Shown here: in pieces, positions 44,655 through 53,461 of the stretch | Position numbering within the stretch: the stretch's first letter is position 1 | How the letters are laid out: each line of letters starts with the position of its first letter | NCBI RefSeq assembly: GCF_020150455.1 | Contig: NZ_CP083740.1 | Location: 2,170,001-2,234,000 of the forward strand | Length of the DNA stretch: 64,000 nt | Direction: 5' to 3' | Source of the DNA: Bremerella sp. TYQ1 | GTDB lineage: Bacteria; Planctomycetota; Planctomycetia; Pirellulales; Pirellulaceae | Translations under genes and position numbers: made by a program | The notes under the pieces: generated by a model | Databases searched by the model: none | What the model was told of the DNA's origin: nothing | What the model saw: only the letters and a program-made list of their open reading frames with translations

Positions 44655-44674
44655 GAGAAAAGGATTGGAAGCCG

Positions 44675-45526
44675 ATGTCCCAGTTCCAATTTCAAGCGAC
44701 GTCGATCGTCGAGAACGTCCCGTTGGCTGCTCGCATTTTCCGAGTTCGCTTTGAAGCCCCCGAGATTGCGGCGAAGATTCGTCCTGGGCAGTTCGTGATG
44801 GTCCGCATTGCCGATTGCTTAGACCCTCTGCTCGGTCGAGCGTTCGCATTGTATGACGTCATTGCCGACGAGAACGGCCAACCGAAGTATGTCGACGTCG
44901 TTTACCAAGTCCACGGCAAGCTGACGTCACGACTGAAACAGCTTGAGCCAGGCCAGAATCTGGAAGTCTGGGGCCCACTGGGCAACGGTTTCACCCTTCC
45001 GGAAACCGAGCATTTGATCCTGGTAGCCGGGGGAATCGGCCAGACGCCATTCCTGGCCGTTGCGAAACAAGTTCTAGGGCAACAGTCGTACGGGGCAGGG
45101 GAGTCGACGACCAAAAAGCCTAAGAAGGTCACACTCTGCTACGGAGCCCGATCGGTTTCCGATTTAGCCGGACTGGAAGACTTCAAAGCGACCGGAATGG
45201 ATCTAAAGATCTGCACCGACGACGGAAGTGCCGGACATCATGGCTTGGTGACTTCGCTTTTAGATCAAGCTCTCGCAGAAGACATCGGCCAAGCTCACGT
45301 GCTGTGCTGTGGCCCTGAGAAGATGATGGAAGCGGTCAGCGAACTGACGACCGAGCGAGACATTCCGTGCCAGGTTTCGCTCGAAACGCCCATGGCATGC
45401 GGTATTGGTATCTGCTTCACGTGTGTCGCCCCAGTCCATCAAGAGGACGGCACCTGGGACTATAAACGAACATGCGTCGAAGGACCAATCTTCAACGCAT
45501 GTGACATTGCTTGGGAGCATGCCTGA
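44675..45526 (+). CDS. pyrK: Dihydroorotate dehydrogenase electron transfer subunit
   Basis: A 283-residue PyrK. FAD/NAD domains of the ferredoxin reductase type are seen (GQFVMVRIADCLDPLLGRAF, GPLGNGFTL, LVAGGIGQTPFLAVAKQVLG). The C-terminal cysteine cluster CGIGICFTC with a later Cys in RTCVEGPIF forms the [2Fe-2S] site. It passes electrons from PyrD-B to NAD+ in pyrimidine synthesis. PyrD itself is not in the window. It is translationally adjacent to the pseudouridine synthase gene and converges with rpsT across a hairpin. Confidence 0.92.
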   Translation: MSQFQFQATSIVENVPLAARIFRVRFEAPEIAAKIRPGQFVMVRIADCLDPLLGRAFALYDVIADENGQPKYVDVVYQVHGKLTSRLKQLEPGQNLEVWGPLGNGFTLPETEHLILVAGGIGQTPFLAVAKQVLGQQSYGAGESTTKKPKKVTLCYGARSVSDLAGLEDFKATGMDLKICTDDGSAGHHGLVTSLLDQALAEDIGQAHVLCCGPEKMMEAVSELTTERDIPCQVSLETPMACGIGICFTCVAPVHQEDGTWDYKRTCVEGPIFNACDIAWEHA

Positions 45527-45558
45527 TCGATTAGCGATGCTTCGTAAAACGATCAGGC
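45521..45558. terminator. Hairpin between pyrK and rpsT
   Basis: GCCTGATCG (45521-45529) pairs with CGATCAGGC (45550-45558), a perfect 9-bp stem with a 20-base loop. It overlaps the pyrK stop codon and ends 22 bp before the rpsT stop on the other strand. Confidence 0.5.
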
Positions 45559-45580
45559 GAATTCAAACAGCTTCCGCGAA

Positions 45581-45859
45581 CTAGGCGGCAGCTTTGTCTT
45601 TGGCGCTCTTGATGTGGTAATTCAGGCGCGACTTCAGACGCGAAGTGGTCTTGGGATGCAGAACATGCTTGGCACCAGCCTTGTCCAGCTTCTTGACCGT
45701 GGTAACGAACAATTCGTCTGCCTTGTCGAATTCGTTCGCAGCAACGGCTTCTCGAACCTTGCGAATGTACGAACGAATCGAGGACTTAACCGCACGATTG
45801 TGAGTACGGCGAACCACATTCTGGCGAAGACGTTTTTTGGCGCTCTTGGTATTAGGCAT
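45581..45859 (-). CDS. rpsT: 30S ribosomal protein S20
   Basis: A 92-residue basic protein with the S20 pattern: MPNTKSAKKRLRQNVVRRTHN, HNRAVKSSIRSYIRKVREAV and KGVLHPKTTSRLKSRLNYHI (here KHVLHPKTTSRLKSRLN). It binds 16S rRNA early in 30S assembly. Length is normal. It is monocistronic, between the convergent pyrK gene and the TPR-protein gene upstream on the same strand. Confidence 0.95.
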   Translation of the reverse strand: MPNTKSAKKRLRQNVVRRTHNRAVKSSIRSYIRKVREAVAANEFDKADELFVTTVKKLDKAGAKHVLHPKTTSRLKSRLNYHIKSAKDKAAA

Positions 45860-45931
45860 GATTGAACCGGGTAATCGGAAACGAACAGTCCTTTGTCAGA
45901 CTCTTAATAGAAGCTAATCATCATGCCGCAT

Positions 45932-47377
45932 TTACTTGAGTTTGTCTAGCCGTCGCTTGACATCTTTGTACGCTGGATCCATTTTCTCCAGTCTTTTGAG
46001 GTAAGAAGTGGCCGAAGACCACTCTTTGAGCCCCTGAGCGAGCACGCCGGCTCGGTACAAAAGCAGCTTTAATCGCTCGGAACTCAAGTTGTCAGCATAG
46101 TTTAGCGCTTCTTCGTACATCTCCATGGCAGTCATGAATTTCTTACGAGCCTGGAGGCACTCACCTTTGCCGAGGTAGCAAATTGCTAAAAGTTTCTCGT
46201 CTGCCAACGCGATTTCATCGAAGATTGCTTCCGCTTCCTCATAATTTCCCATCCGCTTGAGCCGCAATCCAAGCTCGTATTTGATGCTCAGATCGTCCGG
46301 ATGGCGTTCGCTGCGTCGCGTATAGATCTCTAATTCGAGTCGGTTAAGATCATTCTTCGCCGTCTCGACCAACTCCAGCAATTGCGGGCTCGACTGCGAA
46401 GAGGCCTGATTCTGGGCCATCTGGTAGCGGTGTCGACCCTTCTGAATCAGCAGATCTTCCCGCTTTTCGGTCAATTCCATCGAGTCGCCGAAATGGGCCT
46501 GAGCCTCTTTCCAGACCGATTCCGCCTCAAAGAATTTCCCTTCTTCGACCCACAAATCGATCAACTTCATGTAGTTGTCGACTTGATCGGGATTGTCTTC
46601 GATCTTGGCTTTGAGCTTTTGCTTCTCGTTCAGCTCAATCTTCTTCGTCGCAGGGCGCTCTTGGACCTCGGTCGATTCGTTCCCTTGCTGCGTCGCTTGT
46701 CGCCGACGAACTTTCGCCGCATCGGCCGGGTCGATTCGATTGGTGACCGTCGCTAAGCCTTTCGCGCGACGTTCGCGATCGATCGTCAGCTGCGAAATCA
46801 TCTGATTCGCTTCTTTGTCGCCGCGGTTTTTGTCCTCGATAAAATGCCACAGCGAGATGGCCTGATCGAACTGCCCAACGCGACCTAAGTAACGGGCACA
46901 ATGCCGCATCACTTCCATATCGCCTGGCGAGCCGTCCATCGCGTTTTTCATGTAGCGCAAGCCAACTTCGTTGTAGCGCATCGCTTCACAAGCATCGACC
47001 ATCGCCCTGAGCACGACGCTGTCGTAAGGGTTGCTCTTCAGCAGATCGACCCCTTCTTTGATGACGTCTTGCCACTTTTTCGCAGACAGGGCCTTCTTCA
47101 AACCACCCTTTCCACCAAAACCGGAAAAGAGCGAACCCTTCTTTTTCCCTTTGAATTTGAGGTCGAGATTTTCAAGCATTTTCTCGACATAGACGAGATT
47201 GGCAGGGTCTCGCTTGCAGCAGTCTCCGAGCAAACTATGCGCGTAGTCATAGTCGTATTTCTGCTTACTCATCATCTGCGTTGCATGGTCGAACAACCGC
47301 TGAAGCTGTTTTCGCATCGCAGGCGAGACTTCGTAGTCGGCATCTTCCGAAACCGAGAAACTTCCACCGTCAGACAT
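45932..47377 (-). CDS. TPR repeat protein
   Basis: A 481-residue protein made of tetratricopeptide-like helical hairpins. A first set covers about 20-200 (YDYAHSLLGDCCKRDPANLVYVEKML, MRYNEVGLRYMKNAMDGSPGD), a basic linker about 205-245, and a second set about 250-480 (GNYEEAEAIFDEIALADEKLLAICYLGKGECLQARKKF). No signal peptide, so it is cytoplasmic. TPR domains scaffold protein complexes; the partner is unknown. ATG at 47377 preferred over TTG at 47389. Confidence 0.82.
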   Translation of the reverse strand: MSDGGSFSVSEDADYEVSPAMRKQLQRLFDHATQMMSKQKYDYDYAHSLLGDCCKRDPANLVYVEKMLENLDLKFKGKKKGSLFSGFGGKGGLKKALSAKKWQDVIKEGVDLLKSNPYDSVVLRAMVDACEAMRYNEVGLRYMKNAMDGSPGDMEVMRHCARYLGRVGQFDQAISLWHFIEDKNRGDKEANQMISQLTIDRERRAKGLATVTNRIDPADAAKVRRRQATQQGNESTEVQERPATKKIELNEKQKLKAKIEDNPDQVDNYMKLIDLWVEEGKFFEAESVWKEAQAHFGDSMELTEKREDLLIQKGRHRYQMAQNQASSQSSPQLLELVETAKNDLNRLELEIYTRRSERHPDDLSIKYELGLRLKRMGNYEEAEAIFDEIALADEKLLAICYLGKGECLQARKKFMTAMEMYEEALNYADNLSSERLKLLLYRAGVLAQGLKEWSSATSYLKRLEKMDPAYKDVKRRLDKLK

Positions 47378-47544
47378 AAGCTGTGCCAAATCTATCGGAC
47401 TTGCATGATGAATTTACAGGGCTTGCCCAGCACAATAATCCGTTACTCCTATTGTATCAACCGCTTCCGTTAAGGGGCGGATTCGTTTTAAATTCACGGA
47501 AGAGTACCATTTCCGCGACTTAAACCTCCTGATGAGGGGCCGCC

Positions 47545-49089
47545 GTGACACCCAATGTTCAAGATACAACCGCCAAGCCAACCGGAACCGTATACCTGGT
47601 CGGCAGCGGTCCCGGCGACCCTGGTCTTGTCACCGAAAAGGGAATTCAGTGCCTGCGACAGGCCGACGTCGTTTTGTACGACTATCTTTCCAATCCACAG
47701 TTGCTGGAGTATGCCACCGCAGCACAGGAAATGCATTGCCTCGGCAGCCACGCTCAGCGCAAGCTTTGGTCCCAAGACCGCATCAACGAGGAAATGGTCG
47801 CTCAAGCGAAGCAGGGTAAGACTATTGTGCGACTGAAAAGTGGCGACCCAACCGTCTTTGCCAGAGCCGCGGAGGAGATCGAAGCCTTACGAGCAGCAGA
47901 CGTTCCTTTTCAAATCGTCCCTGGTATCACAACCGCACTCGCCGCGAGCGCCTACGCTGGCATTCCCTTGACCCATTCCGAGCATGCTTCGGCCGTTGCG
48001 TTTGTCACAGGGCACGAGAAGCCCGGCAAAGATGGCTCAGCGATCGACTTCGGAGCACTCGCCAGCTTCCCCGGAACGCTGGTCTTTTACATGGGCGTCA
48101 CCACGGCTCCACAGTGGTCAGCACAACTGATTCAACATGGTAAGTCTGCTGACACGCCATGTGCGATTATCCGCCGGTGCAGTTGGCCTGATCAAGAAAC
48201 GTTTCGTTGCACGCTGGGTGAAATCCCTAACCTGCTGCACTCAGGCTCCAAAATTCGTCCGCCGGTGATTACCGTCGTGGGAGATGTTGCGGCCGATCGC
48301 AGCATTCCGAACTGGTTCGAGCAGCGTCCGCTTTTCGGTCAATCTTTCTTGATCACACGCCCAGAACATCAAGCGGCTGAGCTTCGTCGGCCACTGGAAG
48401 ATCTTGGGGCGGAAGTGTACCTACAACCGGCGATCGACATCCGCTCCGCCGACGATCCTGCTCCGCTGGACAAAGCGATTTCAGACCTGAAATCGTTCGA
48501 CTGGATCGCATTTTCCAGTCGAAACGGCGTAACGTTTTTCATGGATCGGCTGCTGCAGTCTGATTGGGATTACCGAGCGATTGGACACTTAAAAATTGGA
48601 GCCATCGGTCCCGGCACAGCAGAGCAACTTGAGCAATATGGCTTCAAAGCCGACATCTTACCCGAAGAATACCGTGCCGAATCGCTAGTCGAAGCGATGG
48701 GCGAAAGTGTCGCCGGAAAGAACGTGCTCTTACCCCGGGCATCTCGCGGTAGAGATGTTCTTCCGGTCGGACTGTCGGAGCTCGGGGCAAACGTGACCGA
48801 AGTAACCACCTACGAAAGTACCGACGTCACAGAAGTTTCAAGCGAAGTTATCAAACGGCTGGAAGGGGAGGGCTTCGACTGGGTGATCGTCACCAGCAGC
48901 GCGATCGCCCGGGCAACCGCGGCGCTGGTTCCAGACGCTTTAGCAAACAGCAAGATCGTCACGATCAGTCCGATTACGTCCGACACGATTCGCGAACTTG
49001 GCTACGAACCGGCCGTGGAAGCCGAAGTTTTCACCATGGATGGCATCGTTGAAGCGATTCTCAAATATGCTCAAGACAACGCCGTTTAG
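47545..49089 (+). CDS. Fused uroporphyrinogen-III C-methyltransferase/uroporphyrinogen-III synthase
   Basis: A 514-residue fusion. Residues 1 to about 255 are a SUMT (CobA-type) methyltransferase: VYLVGSGPGDPGLVTEKG, RLKSGDPTVFARAAEE and VVPGITTALAASAYAGIPLTHS. Residues about 265-510 are HemD: LITRPEHQAAELRRPL and PRASRGRDVLPVGLSELGA. HemD makes uroporphyrinogen III and CobA methylates it to precorrin-2 for siroheme and cobalamin. Start is GTG at 47545 with GAGGGG six bases upstream; an ATG at 47555 is out of frame. It is next to the TPR gene, divergently transcribed. Confidence 0.95.
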   Translation: MTPNVQDTTAKPTGTVYLVGSGPGDPGLVTEKGIQCLRQADVVLYDYLSNPQLLEYATAAQEMHCLGSHAQRKLWSQDRINEEMVAQAKQGKTIVRLKSGDPTVFARAAEEIEALRAADVPFQIVPGITTALAASAYAGIPLTHSEHASAVAFVTGHEKPGKDGSAIDFGALASFPGTLVFYMGVTTAPQWSAQLIQHGKSADTPCAIIRRCSWPDQETFRCTLGEIPNLLHSGSKIRPPVITVVGDVAADRSIPNWFEQRPLFGQSFLITRPEHQAAELRRPLEDLGAEVYLQPAIDIRSADDPAPLDKAISDLKSFDWIAFSSRNGVTFFMDRLLQSDWDYRAIGHLKIGAIGPGTAEQLEQYGFKADILPEEYRAESLVEAMGESVAGKNVLLPRASRGRDVLPVGLSELGANVTEVTTYESTDVTEVSSEVIKRLEGEGFDWVIVTSSAIARATAALVPDALANSKIVTISPITSDTIRELGYEPAVEAEVFTMDGIVEAILKYAQDNAV

Positions 49090-49098
49090 CGGCATCGC

Positions 49099-50157
49099 TT
49101 AACGCTGATAAATCGGCAGGTAGCCGAGATCGAGCTGCATCATAATCAGATTACAAGCCGTCACATAAATCGGCCCGATGCTGGTTTCGTCCCAATAGCC
49201 TTCGTTGTTTTGCTCGGTCGTAATCCGATCGTAGAGACGATTCCGGAAAGCCTCCCAGAATGTCTTGTCGTCGGTCCCTTCGCGATACACGACTTGCGAG
49301 TAATACAAGTACGAATAGTGCCAGTGGCTGAAGCTTTGGGCCTGAGTTTGAATCTGGTAGAGATTCTTTTTGCAGTAGTCGAGCATTTGCTGCACGACAT
49401 CAGACTTCGCTTCCCCGGCGTTTTGCAGGCAGCAGATCGAAGCGGCCGTGATTGCCGGACGGGAAGTGCCGCGATTCTTAGAGCTGTACGAGATGCCGCC
49501 GTCCGGGTTTTGGCAATCGTAGATATACTTCTTCGCGTTCTCGATCACCTCATTCGGAACCGGAATACCAGCGTTCCGGCAGCCTCGTAGGCCCTGGACT
49601 TGAGTGATCGTGGTCGAGCCTTCGTCGAAGTCGTTTCCGTCTTTGGCGCTGACGTAACCCCAACCGCCAGATTTGGTTTGAGCGAAGACACTAAATTTCA
49701 CCGCATTGGCCAAGATCTTAATGAGCTCTTCACGTCGCAGCGAGTCTTCTTCTTCTCCCAGCACTTGCGAAAGAAAAAGCATCGAGAAGCCGTGCCCATA
49801 CGTGTAGCGGTTGTCGGTCACAGGATCGCCGATCAAACCATTGGGGCGTGCTTTAGAAACCAAAAATTCCACCGCGCGGCGAAGATTCTCGGAATATGGG
49901 CCCTGCATGGTGGTCGAGCCGGAAGCACACAGGGCTGTTCCCGCCAACGCGGTCATTGCCGTGGGATAGTTGGCAGCTGTCCAGTGACCGAGACGGGATT
50001 GGGTTCGCTGAACCCAACCGAGGCCCTTCTCGACGCAGGCCTCCCACGTGCGACGCTGTGAATCAGACGGGGGGGCGGCCAACAAAGGGGGAGCCATCGC
50101 TCCTGCGGAAAGTCCGCCTAGCATTCCCAACATCCGTCGACGATTCATGTTCAGCAC
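49099..50157 (-). CDS. Exported terpenoid-cyclase-fold (squalene-hopene cyclase-like) protein
   Basis: A 352-residue protein. N-terminal MNRRRMLGMLGGLSAGAMA looks like a twin-arginine signal peptide. The rest is an alpha/alpha-toroid of the prenyltransferase/squalene-cyclase type, with recurring glycine-rich turns (TKSGGWGYVSAKDG, CQNPDGGISYSSK, EQNNEGYWDE). The catalytic DxDD of hopene cyclases was not seen, so cyclase activity is doubtful; such toroids in planctomycetes are often uncharacterised. Start is GTG at 50157 with GGGAG upstream; an ATG three codons later is possible. It ends 9 bp from the convergent cobA-hemD gene. Confidence 0.82.
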   Translation of the reverse strand: MLNMNRRRMLGMLGGLSAGAMAPPLLAAPPSDSQRRTWEACVEKGLGWVQRTQSRLGHWTAANYPTAMTALAGTALCASGSTTMQGPYSENLRRAVEFLVSKARPNGLIGDPVTDNRYTYGHGFSMLFLSQVLGEEEDSLRREELIKILANAVKFSVFAQTKSGGWGYVSAKDGNDFDEGSTTITQVQGLRGCRNAGIPVPNEVIENAKKYIYDCQNPDGGISYSSKNRGTSRPAITAASICCLQNAGEAKSDVVQQMLDYCKKNLYQIQTQAQSFSHWHYSYLYYSQVVYREGTDDKTFWEAFRNRLYDRITTEQNNEGYWDETSIGPIYVTACNLIMMQLDLGYLPIYQR

Positions 50158-50307
50158 TCGCTATCTCCCTTGATTTGCTGTGGCTTACTCCTATTTTTCC
50201 AGGCAAAGCGAACCACGTAAAGCAAACTTTCTCGATAGAAGGGGGCGAGAAGCGGGAATGCGCACGATTAATCGGGCATTTTCCACACCTGTGGGCTACA
50301 CGTGCGG

Positions 50308-50490
50308 CTACTTCTGCTCGGCGAACGTCGTATACGAGAGGAATCCTAAGACAGCAGCACAGATGACAAAGGCAATATCCATCGTCATGCTGACGCCGCC
50401 GAATGGGACGCCTGCTAACATGTCGAGCGCGAATATCAGAAGTAGGAGAACGGAAACACCCATTCCCACAATCGTCAGCGCTTTCGACAT
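50308..50490 (-). CDS. Small two-TM membrane protein, unknown
   Basis: A 60-residue protein: MSKALTIVGMGVSVLLLLIF begins the first segment (about 5-26) and a second follows at about 36-55. AGGAG lies 5-10 bases before the ATG at 50490, which is why it is taken as real despite its size. It sits alone between the terpenoid-cyclase-like gene and the aminotransferase gene. No recognised family. Confidence 0.68.
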   Translation of the reverse strand: MSKALTIVGMGVSVLLLLIFALDMLAGVPFGGVSMTMDIAFVICAAVLGFLSYTTFAEQK

Positions 50491-50778
50491 TGGCAACTCC
50501 TGGAGCAAATCAGCGATACGCTACGGTGTGTGAAAAGACAAATTTTGACCAATTTATCCAGTCCATCCAGTATACCTCAAGCTTCGGCAATGTCACCTAG
50601 AGTGCAAATTCTGCCGTTTCAAGGGCATCCAGCCAAGCCTTGCTGGCCGCCTGGACGGTGTTGGGCGATTGGAAAAGTCTTTAAATTGGTACGATACCGG
50701 CCCGGTGAAAAACGTCCTAATTTACGACGTAACTATATTTCCAACAAGTCTTTCAGTCGATCTTAAAAGAAGCTTTTC

Positions 50779-51939
50779 ATGACGTTTTCTGACGATTCTC
50801 GGTGGCAGTCGTTTCGCGAAGCGATGCCCGTTGCCCAAAAATGGGCTTATTTCGACCATGCCGCCGTTGCTCCGTTGCCCCTGCCGACATCCAAGGCAAT
50901 CCAGGCTTGGTGCGAACAAGCAGCCCACGAGGGGGATACGGTTTGGCTCGAATGGGAACAAGCCTTGGAAAACACTCGGCAGTCCGGAGCCAGGCTGATC
51001 GGGGCAAAAACCGATGAGATCGCTCTGATCAACAACACCACGCAGGGCATCAATATTGTCGCCGAGGGACTCGACTGGAAGCCTGGCGACAACCTGGTCG
51101 TGCTGGGCAACGAGTTCCCATCCAATCTTTATCCCTGGCTACATCAGCAATCGAAAGGAGTCGAAGTCCGCGTCATTCCGGTCGAGGGCGTCGAGCCTGA
51201 TTTAAACCGAATCGCCGAAGCGTGCGACAGTCGAACGCGTCTCTTATCAATCAGTTGGGTCAGTTACAAAACAGGCTGGCGAATCGATCCGAAGACGCTC
51301 GCCAAAATCGCTCACGATGCCGGAGCGTTGTTCTTTCTCGACGCGATCCAAGGGATGGGCGTCTTTCCGCTGGACGTTCACGACGCCGATGTCGACTTCC
51401 TTGCCGCCGACGGTCACAAGTGGATGCTTGGCCCGGAAGGGGCAGGGCTGTTCTTTGTGAAGCACGAACTTTTGGATCAGCTTCACCCGATCGGTATCGG
51501 CTGGAACAGCGTCGCCGGGCGGAAAAACTTCGACAACATCGATCTCACGTTCCGCGACAGCGCCGCTCGCTACGAAGGGGGCTCGCAAAACATGCCAGGC
51601 TTGATCGGTCTCGGAGCAAGCCTCGATCTGCTTCTCGAATATGGGGCCGGGTCCAAGTCTTCTGCCGTTGGCGAGCGTGTTCTCGCGGTGACCGACATGG
51701 CTTGCGAAAAGCTCTCTGCTGTCGGAGCGAAGATCTTGGCCAGCCGCCAAGGGGATGAACGCTCGGGGATCGTTTCGTTTCAAATTCCTGGGAAGCAGCC
51801 CTCCGCGCTTCGTGCCGCTGGACAAAAGTCGGGCGTCAATTTCAGCGTTCGCGGCGACTTCGCTCGACTGAGCCCGCATGCTTACAACAACGAAGCCGAT
51901 ATCGATCGCTTGCTAGAAACGCTCGCTTCGGTCGAGTAA
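50779..51939 (+). CDS. Class V PLP-dependent aminotransferase/cysteine-desulfurase-like
   Basis: A 386-residue fold-type I PLP enzyme. NTTQGINIVAEGLDWKPGDN, LDAIQGMGVFPLDVHDADVDFL and the PLP lysine in AADGHKWMLGPEGAGLFFV define the class V family. The C-terminal SGIVSFQIPG and SVRGDFARLSPHAYN complete the active site. The catalytic Cys of IscS-type desulfurases is not seen in a comparable place, so isopenicillin-N-epimerase-like or selenocysteine-lyase-like assignment is equally possible. Reaction unknown. It is first on its strand after a 288-bp gap. Confidence 0.88.
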   Translation: MTFSDDSRWQSFREAMPVAQKWAYFDHAAVAPLPLPTSKAIQAWCEQAAHEGDTVWLEWEQALENTRQSGARLIGAKTDEIALINNTTQGINIVAEGLDWKPGDNLVVLGNEFPSNLYPWLHQQSKGVEVRVIPVEGVEPDLNRIAEACDSRTRLLSISWVSYKTGWRIDPKTLAKIAHDAGALFFLDAIQGMGVFPLDVHDADVDFLAADGHKWMLGPEGAGLFFVKHELLDQLHPIGIGWNSVAGRKNFDNIDLTFRDSAARYEGGSQNMPGLIGLGASLDLLLEYGAGSKSSAVGERVLAVTDMACEKLSAVGAKILASRQGDERSGIVSFQIPGKQPSALRAAGQKSGVNFSVRGDFARLSPHAYNNEADIDRLLETLASVE

Positions 51940-52022
51940 GCTTTCAGCTGACGAACCTGGTGCGGGAAGCCTGGCCGTAGATGCTTCCCGCTTCGTAAAC
52001 CTGGCTGAAAGCGAAACCAACG

Positions 52023-52676
52023 ATGGTTGACTTCACCGACCGCGATGACGACTACGTCGAAGTCGTTGCCGACCGCCCTATGCGTCCCAAGAAGATCACA
52101 GTTATCGCGGTGATTGCGATCATCTTTGGTGGGCTCTACGTACTCGGTTTTCTCGGCAGTATTCCCGGTCTTGTCATTCAGTTGGTCGCCCCAGATGCGT
52201 TTAACTTCGCACCACCAGGAGACGACCCCAGCGCGAAGATGCAGATCGAAATGCAGGAGAAAATGGGGGAAGTCACGCGAAAGTACATCTTGCCGATGTT
52301 CCTGCTTTCGATCACTTCGCTTGTCGCCGGCGTGCTGCTTCTTTATTCCTCTATTCAAGTTTTGCGACGCGATGAACTCGGCGACTACCGCTTGTTTCGC
52401 AACACGACGACGTTCTGTCTTGCGTTGGTCATTGCCAATACGATCTTCACCACGCTACTGCAAATGGCCAACATGAAGGCGATCGATGCGGCGTTTAGTG
52501 CCGAGAACTTTTCCGGCAGCAACCCCCGACAAGCCCAAGTCTTTCAGACCGTCATGTATTATTCCATGCTTCTAGGCGTCGTGATGGGGATCATGTTCCA
52601 ACTGCTGAAGCTCGCTTACTTCGGCATTGCGAATTGGATCCTCAGCCATTACCTGAAGACGCGTACGGCTACCTGA
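52023..52676 (+). CDS. Polytopic membrane protein, unknown
   Basis: A 217-residue protein with four predicted membrane segments (about 24-55, 88-113, 127-147 and 177-204) and an acidic N-terminus. A 30-residue hydrophilic loop (PPGDDPSAKMQIEMQEKMGEV) lies between segments one and two. It follows the aminotransferase gene by 84 bp and precedes coaD by 39 bp on the same strand. No family recognised. Confidence 0.72.
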   Translation: MVDFTDRDDDYVEVVADRPMRPKKITVIAVIAIIFGGLYVLGFLGSIPGLVIQLVAPDAFNFAPPGDDPSAKMQIEMQEKMGEVTRKYILPMFLLSITSLVAGVLLLYSSIQVLRRDELGDYRLFRNTTTFCLALVIANTIFTTLLQMANMKAIDAAFSAENFSGSNPRQAQVFQTVMYYSMLLGVVMGIMFQLLKLAYFGIANWILSHYLKTRTAT

Positions 52677-52715
52677 TTTTCCTCTCGGACAACTTTCCTC
52701 CTAGGTAACAATTTA

Positions 52716-53216
52716 ATGGCGGATGGCAAACGAATCGCCGTTTACGTTGGATCGTTCGATCCCATCACTTTAGGTCACCTGAACTTGATCGAACGCAGTA
52801 GCACGCTGGTCGATCACCTGGTTGTGGGTATCGGTATCAATGCGGAAAAGTCTGGCCTGTTTAGTCCAGAGGAACGCATTGAGCTGGTTCAACGCGTGAC
52901 GGCCGACATGCCGAATGTCGAGACGAAAACGTTCGACGGGCTCGCGGTTGAATTCGTCCGCAGCTGCGGGGCAACGGTGATGATTCGTGGTATTCGTCCG
53001 CTGACCGACATCGCCGGCGAATTCACGATGATGATGGCCAACCGCAAGCTCGATAGCGAGATCGAAACGATCTTTCTAATGGCTGATGAACAGTACGGGC
53101 ACGTCTCTAGTTCGCTGCTGAAACAGATCACTCCGCTGGCCAACGACGAACAGCTCGAGAAGTTCGTGCCGAGCTCGATCATCCCCGATTTGCGGGCCAA
53201 ACTAGCCACCAAGTAG
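52716..53216 (+). CDS. coaD: Phosphopantetheine adenylyltransferase
   Basis: A 166-residue nucleotidyltransferase. AVYVGSFDPITLGHLNLIERS is the (T/S)xxGH signature (here TLGH), and GHVSSSLLKQI is the C-terminal nucleotide-binding block. MIRGIRPLTDIAGEFTMMMANR and the normal length match CoaD. It adenylates 4'-phosphopantetheine in coenzyme A synthesis. It is the last gene of a three-gene stretch with the aminotransferase and membrane protein. Confidence 0.96.
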   Translation: MADGKRIAVYVGSFDPITLGHLNLIERSSTLVDHLVVGIGINAEKSGLFSPEERIELVQRVTADMPNVETKTFDGLAVEFVRSCGATVMIRGIRPLTDIAGEFTMMMANRKLDSEIETIFLMADEQYGHVSSSLLKQITPLANDEQLEKFVPSSIIPDLRAKLATK

Positions 53217-53459
53217 ACGCATCATCCATTGTATCACGCTGTCCAAGCGAACCGTGCGGAACAGGATCGTGTGAAAATAGCTTCCCTTATTTTGGCGATC
53301 GGAAGCCTTATTTCGAGGTACAACTCGCCTCGTCCAGGCGCACACTTCACGCCATTTCGCGCAAACTTTTTGTACACTTGGACAATACTTCGTTAGAATA
53401 ACGCGTGAGGGGCACTCAGCCGGCGGTTGTCAAAATAGCGGTGCCGAATGCATCGCTAT
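53217..53459. other. Intergenic after coaD, with promoter-like 30-mer and hairpin
   Basis: 243 bp between coaD and the convergent Tim44-like gene. It holds the second copy of the promoter-like 30-mer (53370-53399), then a hairpin (53433-53461) that also serves the Tim44-like gene. No protein-coding gene is seen on either strand. Confidence 0.55.
53370..53399 (+). promoter_or_regulatory. Promoter-like 30-mer (copy 2)
   Basis: TTGTAC, 18 bases, TAGAAT: 28 of 30 bases identical to the sequence upstream of the sulfatase (8470-8499). There is no coding gene on the plus strand immediately downstream; a hairpin follows at 53433-53461. A short untranslated transcript would be the natural product if it functions as a promoter. 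Confidence 0.45.
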
Positions 53460-53461
53460 TT
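53433..53461 (-). terminator. Hairpin terminator of the Tim44-like gene
   Basis: AAATAGCG (53433-53440) pairs with CGCTATTT (53454-53461); an inner TGC/GCA extends the stem after a G-T wobble. On the minus strand it overlaps the TAA stop codon and is followed by TTTTG. The same hairpin lies about 30-60 bases downstream of the plus-strand promoter-like 30-mer. Confidence 0.6.

Noticed and set aside
49099..50157. Calling the toroid protein a squalene-hopene cyclase
   Set aside because: No DxDD catalytic motif was seen, the protein is about half the usual length, and it has an export signal.
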